A DNA stretch of 64,000 bases from Epilithonimonas hominis (lineage in GTDB: Bacteria; Bacteroidota; Bacteroidia; Flavobacteriales; Weeksellaceae): contig NZ_RJTU01000034.1 in the NCBI RefSeq assembly GCF_003730015.1, forward strand, positions 124,001-188,000. The letters run 5' to 3'. The notes beneath the pieces were generated by a model. It saw only the letters and a program-made list of their open reading frames with translations, had not been told where the DNA came from and searched no databases. Every line of letters starts with the position of its first letter. Positions within the stretch are counted from its first letter, which is position 1. Shown piece by piece: positions 54,228-63,197 of the stretch. The position numbers were made by a program, and so were the translations under genes.

Positions 54228-54314
54228 GGGCAGCTTTTCCGCCCTCCGTTCCCGCTATTTTTCCCCAAGCTAAATCCAAGCTAAAAAATGAGCTCCACTC
54301 AGGTCGGGCTGCGA
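54228..54314. repeat. Repeat family B
   Basis: The element begins GGGCAGCTTTTCCGCCC and ends AGGTCGGGCTGCGA, with AAAATGAGCTCCACTC inside. It lies 14 nt beyond the end of the histidine kinase gene. Confidence 0.85.
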
Positions 54315-54328
54315 GAGATTCAACGTTT

Positions 54329-55720
54329 TTATTCCGTCGGAACATAAATAGGAAAACGAATCTGGACCGTTGTTCCAACATTTTCTTTAGAATTCACGAT
54401 CAATTCGCCATTATGGATTCTGATAATGTTTCTTGCCAAAGGTAAACCAATTCCATAACCTTCATAGTTTTTCGTATTAGAAGCCCGGAAAAACGGATCG
54501 TAGATTTTATCCATTTCAGAATCAGGAATCCCGATTCCACTGTCTTTAATAATAATATAAACGTGATCATCGGTCGCACCAAGAGAAACTTTAACCTGTT
54601 GGAAGTTAGAATATTTGCAACCATTGTTGATGATGTTTGCCATGGCGAGATGCAGGAGCTGTTCGTTACCTTGAACTTTCAGTTTTTTAGGATTGTCCGG
54701 TAACATACTGATATCCATAAAAACATTATTCTTAGCATTGATTCTTGTAGCAGTTTCAATAACATCCCAAAGCAACTGATCCATTCTCACTTTATCCATT
54801 TTCTGAATTTTCCCATCAAATCCAGTTTGGGCAATCATTAGCAAAGCCTTGATTTTTTTATCCAGTTTTTCAGCTTCATTCAGAATTATCTGAAGCGTTT
54901 CCTGGTAATGTTCATTTGATCTTGGGATAGATAACGCCACATCAGCTTCCCCCATAATTGAAGTGAGAGGTGTTCTGAGTTCGTGCGAAACATTTCCAAT
55001 CAAGTGATTTTGGGTTTCAAAAGAGGTTTCAATCCTGTTCAACATATCGTTGAAAGTATCGACTAGTTCATTCAATTCTTTATTTCCTGGCTGAGATTCC
55101 AATCTAAGATGCAGATTCTCTGAACTGATTTCTTTTACTTTTCCTGTGATTTTAAGAATTGGGCGGAATAGCGTCTTAGATAAATAAAAAGAAAAAATCA
55201 TAGAAAAGAACAAAGCCAAGATCATACAAGTCATCAAAGTTCTCTTCAGATAGCCCAAATAATGAACTACATAATGATTTTGTGCCGAAGCTATTGCAAT
55301 GTAAGTTTTATTATTTGAAGTAAAAGATTTTCCTATATAATAGAATTCTTTGTCATTATAATTGGATTCTCCTTTTTTTACAATGCTTTTGAAAAAACTA
55401 TCTGGAATATGAATTTGTTTAGAAATGTGACTGTAATTAGAATCCTTCGGAACTTCGAAAACATAATCTTTTTCCATCGGAAGTTCTTCGTCATTCAAGC
55501 TATTCAGAATATGATTTTCTGGAATATCAAGATGTTCTTTGCTTTTCTCGATTTGGACAATTGTTGTTGCTCGGATTTTCAGTAATTCGTAAAAACGCTG
55601 ATGTGAAAAATTAACAATAGAAAAATATACCAATCCACTGAACAGTAGAATGACAACTGTAAAAACCAGCATCAAAAGAAGCATTGTTTTTGTTTGATTG
55701 GTAGGATTTCCTTTCAGCAC
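54329..55720 (-). CDS. HAMP-domain sensor histidine kinase
   Basis: The gene starts with GTG at 55720 (or ATG at 55684). The 463-residue protein has two membrane helices (about 14-36 and 160-182) flanking a periplasmic domain, then a HAMP linker (LFRPILKITGKVKEISS). HisKA follows with the phospho-acceptor His in GNVSHELRTPLTSIM near residue 245. The ATPase domain has the N box ANIINNGCKYSN near 362, G1 DSGIGIPDSE near 393, F box and G2 EGYGIGLPLARN near 420. It lies 3 nt after the response-regulator frame, so the two form a two-component operon. Confidence 0.93.
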   Translation of the reverse strand: MLKGNPTNQTKTMLLLMLVFTVVILLFSGLVYFSIVNFSHQRFYELLKIRATTIVQIEKSKEHLDIPENHILNSLNDEELPMEKDYVFEVPKDSNYSHISKQIHIPDSFFKSIVKKGESNYNDKEFYYIGKSFTSNNKTYIAIASAQNHYVVHYLGYLKRTLMTCMILALFFSMIFSFYLSKTLFRPILKITGKVKEISSENLHLRLESQPGNKELNELVDTFNDMLNRIETSFETQNHLIGNVSHELRTPLTSIMGEADVALSIPRSNEHYQETLQIILNEAEKLDKKIKALLMIAQTGFDGKIQKMDKVRMDQLLWDVIETATRINAKNNVFMDISMLPDNPKKLKVQGNEQLLHLAMANIINNGCKYSNFQQVKVSLGATDDHVYIIIKDSGIGIPDSEMDKIYDPFFRASNTKNYEGYGIGLPLARNIIRIHNGELIVNSKENVGTTVQIRFPIYVPTE

Positions 55721-55723
55721 TGT

Positions 55724-56424
55724 TTATGTTTTTTTTAGAACGTAACCCATTCCTATTACAGTGTGAATCAGTTTATCATCATCCTGAGTGTCTAGTTTTT
55801 TTCTTAGATAATTAACGTAAACGTCCACAACATTGGTTCCTAATTCGTAGTTCACGCCCAAACTGCTTCCAATATTTCGGCTCTGGAAATCACTTTTTCA
55901 GGATTATTCAGAAAATAGAGTAGAAGCTTGTATTCTGTTGAGGTAAGCGAAATTTCTGCTCCCGAGCGGGTTACTTTTTTGGTATAATCATTAACTGTTA
56001 AATCAGAGAATTGATAAGTATTTTCATCATCAATTTCGTTGGATTCGTTTCCGTTGCTGTGTCCACTTCTTCTGAGAAGAGATTTGATTCGCGCCACCAG
56101 TTCTATGAATTTGAAAGGCTTCACAAGATAATCGTCGCCACCACTTTCTAGACCTAGGACTATATTCTCGGAAGAATCTAAAGCGGTTAAAAATAGAATA
56201 GGTACAGTTTTATTTTGCTTCCTGATTTCTTTACAAACTTCTAGACCATTGATGTCCGGCAACATTATATCGAGAATAATTATATCGAAATCATTGTCAT
56301 AGACCAATTTAATGCCTGTGGCGCCGTCCAAAGCTACGGTGATCTCATAACCCAATTCTTGTAATCCTTTTTTGATAAAGGAAACAACGCTGGATTCGTC
56401 TTCTATTAGAATAATTTTTTTCAT
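55724..56424 (-). pseudogene. OmpR-family response regulator, frameshifted in its DNA-binding domain
   Basis: The open frame from 56424 gives 190 residues: an N-terminal receiver with acidic pocket E8-D9, phospho-acceptor Asp52 (IIILDIMLP), Thr in LFLTALDS and Lys in LVKPFKF, then the start of a winged-helix domain ending EAVWA and a stop. The rest of the winged helix reads on in another frame: [21 protein letters not shown] ... GMGYVLKKT, stop at 55724-55726. Adding one G to the GGG at about 55857-55859 restores EAVWGVNYELG and a normal length of about 230. It is either a real loss of the regulator or a homopolymer error. Confidence 0.85.
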
Positions 56425-56456
56425 AACTAATCCTTACAAAAGTATTAAATTAGATT

Positions 56457-56960
56457 TTAAAACTGCTGATAGAGGTAACGATCCGGAAAAGTGAGCTTTT
56501 CACTTTTCCTGTTACCATTTATAGTGATATGGATGATGTTCATCTGGTCATCAAAAATATTGTAAAGAAAGCTTACTGCTGTTTCTATTTTCTTTGGATT
56601 AGCGACTGGTTCGGACTCTAGAAAAATCTCGACACTTTCTTTATCTTCCTCAAAACCAATAAAATTTACGTTTGTTAATTGATTATTGACTTTCAGTTTA
56701 AGATATTCTGAAGCATAATTTTTAAGAATCTGCTGCATTTCTTTTTCGGACTTCTTGTCCATAAAGTGCAGATTTTTTCCATATTTTTTATTGACAGCAT
56801 TTTCTAAATCATCCATAAAAAATCTGCCTGTGATCTCGAAAGTTGAAGATTTCTTGTTATAATTAAATTCCATAGATCCAACGTGATACGGATGAAATTT
56901 GAAAGACAGTAAGGATAAAATCAACGAAAAAAGAACTAAGACCGGCGCAAATCTCTTCAT
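56457..56960 (-). CDS. DUF6702 family exported protein
   Basis: The 167-residue protein has a signal peptide (LVLFSLILSLLSFKF) and a beta-rich mature part with the family phrase FHPYHVGSMEFNYNKKSSTFEITGRFFMDDLE near residue 20 and a C-terminal PDRYLYQQF. It is typical of DUF6702, which in Bacteroidota sits beside HupE/UreJ and M1 peptidase genes, as here. Function unknown. It is divergent from the HupE gene. Confidence 0.78.
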   Translation of the reverse strand: MKRFAPVLVLFSLILSLLSFKFHPYHVGSMEFNYNKKSSTFEITGRFFMDDLENAVNKKYGKNLHFMDKKSEKEMQQILKNYASEYLKLKVNNQLTNVNFIGFEEDKESVEIFLESEPVANPKKIETAVSFLYNIFDDQMNIIHITINGNRKSEKLTFPDRYLYQQF

Positions 56961-57024
56961 CTAAAAATATTTTGAACTCGAAATTAATCATTATTTTCGT
57001 AAACCTTTTTTAAATAATAACAAA

Positions 57025-57603
57025 ATGCAGGATTTTATTTTTTATCTAAAAGTGGGCTGGGAACATATTATTTCATTGGATGCCCTAGATCATCAGTTGT
57101 TTATTTTGGCGCTGATTGCTGTTTATGCTTACAACGATTTCAAAAAAATCCTGATTCTGGTAACAGCGTTCACAATAGGCCATTCTATCACATTGGCACT
57201 TAGTTCGCTCGATATTCTTAGAGTTCCCAGCAAGTGGGTCGAGTTTCTGATTCCGCTTACAATCGTCATTACTGCTTTGGATAATATACTGATGAAAGGC
57301 AAACAGAACAATCTGATGAAGGTAAATTATTACTTGGCACTGATTTTTGGTCTCATACACGGAATGGGTTTTGCCAATACTGCCAGAATGATGATTGCAA
57401 AAGAGCAAAGCCTGTTTGTTCCTCTGCTTGGGTTTAACATTGGTTTGGAACTCGGTCAGATTGTTCTGGTTATTGTGATTTTGGTTATTCTTTTCTTTTT
57501 GCTGAAACTGTTTAAAGTAAATAGAAAGGATTGGATTCTTTTCATTTCTTCGGCTGTTTTTGCACTTTCTATCAAGATGACTTTAGAAAGATGGCCATTC
57601 TGA
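57025..57603 (+). CDS. HupE/UreJ family membrane protein
   Basis: The 192-residue protein has about six membrane helices. The conserved HIISLDALDHQLFILAL start and the second His-containing motif TAFTIGHSITLALSS near 50, plus LIFGLIHGMGFAN near 110, fit the HupE/UreJ family, proteins implicated in nickel or cobalt uptake. No urease or hydrogenase gene is in the window, so the metal role is unproven; in Bacteroidota this type often neighbours an M1 peptidase. Confidence 0.85.
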   Translation: MQDFIFYLKVGWEHIISLDALDHQLFILALIAVYAYNDFKKILILVTAFTIGHSITLALSSLDILRVPSKWVEFLIPLTIVITALDNILMKGKQNNLMKVNYYLALIFGLIHGMGFANTARMMIAKEQSLFVPLLGFNIGLELGQIVLVIVILVILFFLLKLFKVNRKDWILFISSAVFALSIKMTLERWPF

Positions 57604-57637
57604 TGCGTATTTCGCCTAATTTTTCGTAACAATTTCT

Positions 57638-57645
57638 TACATTTG
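57638..57645 (+). promoter_or_regulatory. -7 promoter element of the M1 peptidase gene
   Basis: TACATTTG fits TANNTTTG, 38 nt before the ATG. No clear -33 TTTG. Confidence 0.5.
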
Positions 57646-57683
57646 GTTACTAGTAAATAAACAATAATAAATTTTCTGATAGA

Positions 57684-60053
57684 ATGAACACAAAGGTTTT
57701 TGGATTTTTATTCTGCTCGGCAATGCTTTCTGCACAGAACATCCAGAATAATCCGGGAAGTAACCACGGAAATAAATTTGAACAACTTGGAACCATACTT
57801 CCTACTCCCAATGTTTACAGAACTGCTTCCGGATCACCAGGACAATCTTACTGGCAGCAGCGCGCAGATTATGAGATAGAAGCTTATCTGGATGAAGATA
57901 AAAGAAATCTGAGAGGTTCTGAAACTATCACGTACTACAATAATTCTCCGGATGATTTAGACTACATCTGGCTGCAGCTGGATGAAAACCAGCAATCTTC
58001 TGTTAAAAATGCAGATTATCCTTTTTCGTCCACACTAGGGAAATTTTCTGTTGTTGAAAAGCTGAGACCGTCTGAAGTGCCTGAGAAGGACAACGGATAT
58101 GGCGTAAATCTGGAAAAAGTTACTGATGCAGCGGGCAATGCTTTGAGTTATGTGGTAAATAAAACGATGATGCGCATCGATCTTCCTAAAGCTTTAAAAA
58201 AAGGAGATAAGTTCGTATTTAAGATTAATTGGAATTATAATATCCCAAATCGTTTAGAAAAAGGAGGAAGAGGCGGTTATGAGAATTTTCCGGAAGATGG
58301 TAATGATCTATACACTATAACACAGTGGTTTCCAAGGATGTGTGTGTACAGTGATTTCCACGGCTGGCAAAATCATCAGTTTACAGGAAGAGGCGAGTTT
58401 GCTTTGGTCTTCGGAAATTACAAAGTCAAGATCAATGTTCCGGCGGATCACATAGTTGGCGGTACAGGTGAGTGTAAAAACTACAGTCAGGTCCTTACAT
58501 CGGATCAGCTTTCGAGATATAGAAAAGCAGAATCTTCTAATGAGCCCGTAGAAATTGTTACTCTAGACGAAGCTAAAAAAGCAGAAAAAAAGAAATCGAA
58601 GGAAAGAAAAACCTGGATTTTCGAGGCAAACGATGTTAGGGATTTTGCCTGGACATCTTCCAGAAAATTCGTGTGGGACGGAATGCGGGTTACTATTCCA
58701 GAAAATAACAATAAGGTAATGGCAATGAGTTTCTATGGAAAAGAAGCTTACGGACTTTACAGAAAATTTTCTACAAAAGCCGTGGCGCATACCATCAAAA
58801 CTTACTCAGAATTTACAATTCCTTATCCGTATCCGGTAGCTCAATCTGTAGAAGCTGCGAATGGAATGGAGTATCCGATGATCTGTTTTAACTACGGTAG
58901 AACGGAGAAAGACGGAACATATTCTGAAGCAATTAAAAACGGAATGCTCGGTGTGATTATTCACGAAGTAGGACACAATTTCTTCCCAATGATTATCAAT
59001 TCTGATGAGAGGCAATGGAGCTGGATGGATGAGGGGCTGAACACGTTTGTAGAATATCTTACCGAAGAAAAATGGGACAATAAATTTCCTTCAAAAAGAG
59101 GACCCGCTTGGACAATTGTCGATTACATGAAACTTCCAAAAGATGAGTTGGAACCTATAATGTCCAATTCTGAAAACATTGCAAGATTCGGACCTAATGC
59201 CTATTCTAAGCCGGCAACCGGACTTAACATACTCCGCGAAACCATTATGGGAAGAGAACTGTTTGATAAAGCATTCAAAACTTATGCAAAGAGATGGGCT
59301 TTCCGCCATCCTGAGCCGGCAGATTTTTTCAGAACAATGGAAGATGCCAGTGGCGAAGATCTAGACTGGTTCTGGAGAGGTTGGTTTTATGGAACAGATC
59401 CTGTCGATATCGCTATAGATAAAGTAACGGTTGCAACACCGGATTTTGATGCGATTCCAAAGTCCGAAACTGTAAAATATAATGTTGATAAACCAGTTTT
59501 GAATGATTTTGATGATATTTCCAAAGTCAGAAACAGAGAAGACAAAAACATCAAATTCTACGTTGATTCCGATAAAGATGTTCAGGATTTCTATTACAGA
59601 TATGACCGTGGTCAGGAAAAGGTGGACGTCTCTAAAACTTATACAACAATTAATGAAAATTTTGATAAAGTTGAGAAAAAAGATATCCGCAAAGAAAATA
59701 ATGTAACAGCTTATCAAATCGATTTTTCTAATAAAGGCGGATTGGTAATGCCAATTATTCTAGAGTTTACCTTCGAAGACGGAACAAAGCTGAAAGACAA
59801 AGTTGGCGTTCAGATTTGGAGAATGAATGAGCAGAAAGTTTCCAAAACCTATTATTTCGAAAAGAAATTAAAATCTGTACAGCTAGATCCAATGAGGGAA
59901 ACGGCGGATATCGATACGTCTAATAACTGGTGGGCAGCATCTCCTACAGATCCTGCAGCGAGTAAGTTTCAGGTTTTCAAACAGAAACAAAAAGAAGCAG
60001 CTAGAGGCGCATCAAATGGTAAAGTCAATCCAATGCAGGCATCGGGTCGCTAA
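57684..60053 (+). CDS. M1 family zinc metallopeptidase
   Basis: The 789-residue exported aminopeptidase-like protein has a short signal peptide (VFGFLFCSAMLSAQ). An N-terminal beta-saddle domain (YEIEAYLDEDKRNLRGSETITYYNNS) is followed by the gluzincin domain with HEVGH near residue 428 and the third zinc ligand Glu exactly 18 residues later in WMDEGLN. The exopeptidase GAMEN motif is replaced by AANGMEYP near 392, as in the Bacteroidota subgroup. The C-terminal domains include a Lys/Asp-rich Ig-like part. Substrate is unknown. Confidence 0.92.
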   Translation: MNTKVFGFLFCSAMLSAQNIQNNPGSNHGNKFEQLGTILPTPNVYRTASGSPGQSYWQQRADYEIEAYLDEDKRNLRGSETITYYNNSPDDLDYIWLQLDENQQSSVKNADYPFSSTLGKFSVVEKLRPSEVPEKDNGYGVNLEKVTDAAGNALSYVVNKTMMRIDLPKALKKGDKFVFKINWNYNIPNRLEKGGRGGYENFPEDGNDLYTITQWFPRMCVYSDFHGWQNHQFTGRGEFALVFGNYKVKINVPADHIVGGTGECKNYSQVLTSDQLSRYRKAESSNEPVEIVTLDEAKKAEKKKSKERKTWIFEANDVRDFAWTSSRKFVWDGMRVTIPENNNKVMAMSFYGKEAYGLYRKFSTKAVAHTIKTYSEFTIPYPYPVAQSVEAANGMEYPMICFNYGRTEKDGTYSEAIKNGMLGVIIHEVGHNFFPMIINSDERQWSWMDEGLNTFVEYLTEEKWDNKFPSKRGPAWTIVDYMKLPKDELEPIMSNSENIARFGPNAYSKPATGLNILRETIMGRELFDKAFKTYAKRWAFRHPEPADFFRTMEDASGEDLDWFWRGWFYGTDPVDIAIDKVTVATPDFDAIPKSETVKYNVDKPVLNDFDDISKVRNREDKNIKFYVDSDKDVQDFYYRYDRGQEKVDVSKTYTTINENFDKVEKKDIRKENNVTAYQIDFSNKGGLVMPIILEFTFEDGTKLKDKVGVQIWRMNEQKVSKTYYFEKKLKSVQLDPMRETADIDTSNNWWAASPTDPAASKFQVFKQKQKEAARGASNGKVNPMQASGR

Positions 60054-60060
60054 TAACTTT

Positions 60061-60089
60061 AAAACTCTGAATTTTTTCAGAGTTTTTTT
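60061..60089 (+). terminator. Terminator of the M1 peptidase gene
   Basis: AAAACTCTGA (60061-60070) pairs with TCAGAGTTTT (60077-60086), followed by T residues. Confidence 0.92.
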
Positions 60090-60159
60090 GTTACTTTATT
60101 GAAAAAAAATAGTTTTCAGAAATGAAATAATAATAAAATAGCTTTTAATTTTAAACTTA

Positions 60160-60774
60160 ATGTTACTACACTTAGATAATTACCAGATTGGAAATTTGGA
60201 AGATAGAAAAAGAATAGCGCTCATCAATTCATTAAGCGGGTTTAAAAGTCTAAATCTGATTGGAACGATAAATAATCAAGGTCAAACCAATTTGGCTATC
60301 TTTAATTCCGTTGTGCATATCGGAGCGAACCCTCCTTTGATGGGATTTATCTCTCGTCCGGATTCTGTTGAAAAACATACTATTGAAAATATCAGACAAA
60401 CGTTTTATTATACAATCAATCATGTCAATATAAATATTTTTGAACAAGCGCATCAGACGTCTGCAAGATATAAAAGAGATGAATCTGAATTTGTAGTCAC
60501 AGGTTTAACACCGGAATACAAGAATAATTTTCCTGTACCATTTGTATCGGAATCTAATATTCAGATTGGTTTGGAGCTACAAGAAATTATCTCTGTGAAA
60601 ACTAATAATACACTTCTCGTTGTTGGCGAAATAAAACATTTGTTTTTTCCAAATGACATTTGGGAAGATAGTGGCGTTCTTGATATTGAAAAGGCGGGGT
60701 CTGTTACTGGCTCATCTTTAGATGGTTATCATAGCACACAATTAATTACCAGGCTGAAATATTCAAAGCCTTGA
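60160..60774 (+). CDS. Flavin reductase family protein (FMN-binding split barrel)
   Basis: The 204-residue protein fits the flavin reductase-like split barrel: FKSLNLIGTINNQGQTNLAIFNSVVHIGANPPLMGFISRP near residues 28-68 is the flavin-binding start, and TFYYTINHVN follows. The family reduces or binds FMN; the partner oxygenase or substrate is unknown. It is monocistronic and lies directly left of the mobile-element boundary. Confidence 0.85.
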   Translation: MLLHLDNYQIGNLEDRKRIALINSLSGFKSLNLIGTINNQGQTNLAIFNSVVHIGANPPLMGFISRPDSVEKHTIENIRQTFYYTINHVNINIFEQAHQTSARYKRDESEFVVTGLTPEYKNNFPVPFVSESNIQIGLELQEIISVKTNNTLLVVGEIKHLFFPNDIWEDSGVLDIEKAGSVTGSSLDGYHSTQLITRLKYSKP

Positions 60775-60825
60775 TAATAATTATCTTTAATTGTTTATTA
60801 ACTTATAGAGTTGTGGAGTAATACT

Positions 60826-60960
60826 TTATTTTATAATCAAATTTATCTTCTCTAAAAATAAATCATAACTCTCTGTATTATAAGGAATTTCGATATTGTC
60901 ACTCACTACAGTTGTGCCATGATTTGATTTATTAATAGAAACAAAATTTTTAAAATTCAT
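60826..60960 (-). CDS. Possible small hypothetical protein
   Basis: A 44-codon frame starts with ATG at 60960 (MNFKNFVSINKSNHGTTVV) and ends at 60826. It follows by 2 nt the stop of the upstream remnant, which fits a translationally coupled pair. It matches no family I know; it may be only a fragment. Confidence 0.3.
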   Translation of the reverse strand: MNFKNFVSINKSNHGTTVVSDNIEIPYNTESYDLFLEKINLIIK

Positions 60961-60962
60961 TA

Positions 60963-61073
60963 TTAAGATTTATGAAGTTTTATAAAGTCAGAATTTTCAG
61001 CAGGGATTTCTTCGAACATCTTTAGGCTTTTGCTCGCCAAAATCTTATTAATATCGTTTAAGCGGATATCTTA
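60963..61073 (-). pseudogene. 3' remnant of an unidentified minus-strand gene
   Basis: A stretch of about 36 sense codons (DIRLNDINKILASKSLK ... FIKLHKS, stop at 60963-60965) has coding character but no start; the frame is closed by a TAA at about 61072. It looks like the end of a gene whose front was lost at the mobile-element boundary. Confidence 0.35.
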
Positions 61074-61103
61074 ATAGACACCTCATCCCTTGATGGAAAA
61101 TAA

Positions 61104-61721
61104 TATTTAAAATGTCATCAGCAAAACATAATTCAAACACAAAAGAGTTTACAACCGAATTATCAAATCACTGCAATCAAAGAACTTCAAAATGAACATC
61201 TAAAAAAATATCTTGAGCACAGAGGACTCTCTCGCACTATTTATCCTTTTTTAAAAGAGGTACATTTCAAAACAGGAGATAAAAATCTATACGCTGTCGG
61301 TTTTCAAAATCAATCCGGAGGATGGGAACTGAGAAATTCATTTTACAAAGGAGCAATCTTGAAAAAAGATATTTCGATTATCAATTTGGAACAAAAAACC
61401 GATAATCAAAATGGAAAGAATGTTGCCGTTTTCGAGGGCTTCATTGATGCTTTATCGTTTATAGAAATGCGCAAAAATTTCACCGGAGATTTACTCGTAA
61501 TGAATTCAATCGCCTTACTGAATAAAACCAAAGAACACTTGAAAAATTATTCGGAAATCAATTTGTTTCTGGATAACGACCCAGCAGGATTGAAATGCAA
61601 AAATGAGATTTTGCAATCATTCCCCAACGCCAAAGATTATTCTGAAATCTACGAGAATCATAAGGACTTGAACGAGCATCTGATGGATATTAAAAACGAT
61701 TTATCAAAATTCGGCAGATAG
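61104..61721 (+). pseudogene. Toprim/primase-like protein of a mobilizable element, N-terminally truncated
   Basis: From 61104 the frame is open to the stop at 61719-61721 but has no ATG, GTG or TTG until TTG at 61359. The translated part fits the toprim_2 half of the small primases of Bacteroidota mobilizable elements: LKKYLEHRGL, GFQNQSGGWELRNSFYKG, the toprim Glu in VAVFEGFIDALSF and INLFLDNDPAG. The N-terminal CHC2 zinc-finger domain is missing. It would help replicate the transferred strand. It lies upstream of the mob genes. Confidence 0.7.
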
Positions 61722-61737
61722 TTAGTGCAAAAAGTAC

Positions 61738-61779
61738 CCAATGTTTACAAAAAGCGTGGACGCTAATTGTAAACATTGG
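61738..61779. other. Perfect 12-bp inverted repeat, candidate oriT or mob operator
   Basis: CCAATGTTTACA (61738-61749) and TGTAAACATTGG (61768-61779) are exact inverted copies. A second small palindrome, AGCGTGGACGCT, is nested in the loop (61753-61764). T-rich sequence follows, so a terminator of the toprim gene is an alternative. Position between primase and mob genes fits oriT of NBU-type elements. Confidence 0.5.
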
Positions 61780-61871
61780 AATTTTTTGGTTTTTTCCTAT
61801 CGTCAAAAACATCTTGAAAAACCTTTTTAAAAACAAACTGAATGTTGATTAAATAATAAATACACACAAAT

Positions 61872-62342
61872 ATGGAGAATGATTTTTTGAAAAGTTTTGT
61901 ACTGAAAGTCTCCCGTGAGCAGGAACAAAAAAAAGAGACGGAAAACAGAAAACAGTACTTCCGTGAAATCGGAAAAAAAGGAGGGCTGAAAAAGAAAAGT
62001 GCGAACCATCTTTTACGAGTTGTTTCCGTTCGTTTTACCGAAAAGGAGTTCAAATTTCTGGAAGACGAAGCTCAAAAATATAGCTTGAAAATTTCGACCT
62101 TTTTACGAATGGTAGCAACAAAAGAGGAATTGAAAGTCAAGGAATTTGAAACAGATAAAATCCTTCTGGAATATGGCAATAATTTTATACGAATCGCCAA
62201 CCTTTTGAGAAATTCCGAATGGTCTGTTTTTGAAAATAAAAAAAATATCCTGCTGGAAATCGAAACCGTTTTGGGACTGATAAAACAATACCTCTATCAA
62301 AAGATACAGGAACTGGAGAATCTTCAAAATGAAGAGTTATGA
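61872..62342 (+). CDS. MobA-like mobilization accessory protein
   Basis: The 156-residue basic protein has a Lys/Glu-rich N terminus followed by a ribbon-helix-helix-like segment (LLRVVSVRFTEKEFKFLEDEAQKYSLKISTFLRMVA, about residues 48-82), as in MobA/MobC relaxosome proteins that bind oriT. The C-terminal half is helical (LLEYGNNFIRIANLL). Its stop overlaps the relaxase start (ATGA at 62339-62342). Which name applies depends on nomenclature; the role is inferred from context. Confidence 0.78.
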   Translation: MENDFLKSFVLKVSREQEQKKETENRKQYFREIGKKGGLKKKSANHLLRVVSVRFTEKEFKFLEDEAQKYSLKISTFLRMVATKEELKVKEFETDKILLEYGNNFIRIANLLRNSEWSVFENKKNILLEIETVLGLIKQYLYQKIQELENLQNEEL

Positions 62343-63193
62343 ATAATTCAGCAACAACAAGACGGATTTCCAAAATCGCTTTAGAATACAACGGAAACGA
62401 CAAGGGAACTGCAAAGATGCTTAATACAAACAATCTTCTCGGAAGAAGTCCCGAAGAACACTTTTTGGAAATGAAAGCGGTTGCGAAGAGAAATTCCAAT
62501 GTTAAAAAGTGGGCTTTGACAGGTTATGTCTCCCCACCAAAAGAAACGGGCGACAGGCTTTCCGATGCGGAATTGGCGAAAATCACAATACTGGCTCTCG
62601 CAAAGGTTGGAGTTTCGGAAAACAACCAATACCGTTTGGACGTACACAATTCCACGAAACAGAAACACATCCATTTTGTGGTAAACAGGATTGATACTTT
62701 TGGAAAGTGTACGGTAAAATCCCACAACATCGGGGAGAATTTTGGAAAAGCTGTCCGAGAAATCTGCAAGGATTTGGGGATAAAGACCGATATCGAAACA
62801 GGCATTGAAAAAAGAAATGAGATGTATGAGAATCTTGTTTCCAGTATCACAAATTCCAAGAATTTTGACGAGCTGGTTTCGGAAATGTCAAATCGGGGCT
62901 ATCTGGTTTCGTTGTCGAGCAATGTCAAAGTTGGGATTTCGGGAATGAGAATCGCCCTGAAAACGGATATTAATGAAGAAACGTCACTGCAGTACAAGGC
63001 AGGATATAAGCTTTCAGAAATTACGAACAAGCTGAAAATATCGGAGTTTAAGCAAATCTTTGAAGAGAAAACAAAACCTTCGGAACAGCTGATAATCTCA
63101 AATGATTCTGAATTTTTTAAACAAAATAAACCGAAGGAGGATTTGAGGAATAATGGAATTGGAATAGATAACAATAACAAATTTAAACGCTAA
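62339..63193 (+). CDS. Relaxase/mobilization nuclease (MobB-type)
   Basis: The 284-residue protein is a MOBP/V-type relaxase by its N-terminal domain: NGNDKGTAKMLNTNNL near residue 18, a catalytic-region segment RLDVHNSTKQKHIHFVVNRI near 100 with the metal-binding H-x-H, and a helical C-terminal half. It would nick oriT and stay covalently attached to the transferred strand. It is short, and no catalytic Tyr is identified with certainty. It is translationally coupled to the MobA-like gene. Confidence 0.85.
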   Translation: MNNSATTRRISKIALEYNGNDKGTAKMLNTNNLLGRSPEEHFLEMKAVAKRNSNVKKWALTGYVSPPKETGDRLSDAELAKITILALAKVGVSENNQYRLDVHNSTKQKHIHFVVNRIDTFGKCTVKSHNIGENFGKAVREICKDLGIKTDIETGIEKRNEMYENLVSSITNSKNFDELVSEMSNRGYLVSLSSNVKVGISGMRIALKTDINEETSLQYKAGYKLSEITNKLKISEFKQIFEEKTKPSEQLIISNDSEFFKQNKPKEDLRNNGIGIDNNNKFKR

Positions 63194-63197
63194 AAAT

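Larger units (their letters stand above)
60775..61103. other. AT-rich boundary region with minus-strand gene remnants
   Basis: There is no full gene in 329 nt. A 44-codon minus-strand ORF and a truncated coding-like fragment upstream of it are described separately. A broken toprim gene begins on the other side. Confidence 0.5.
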
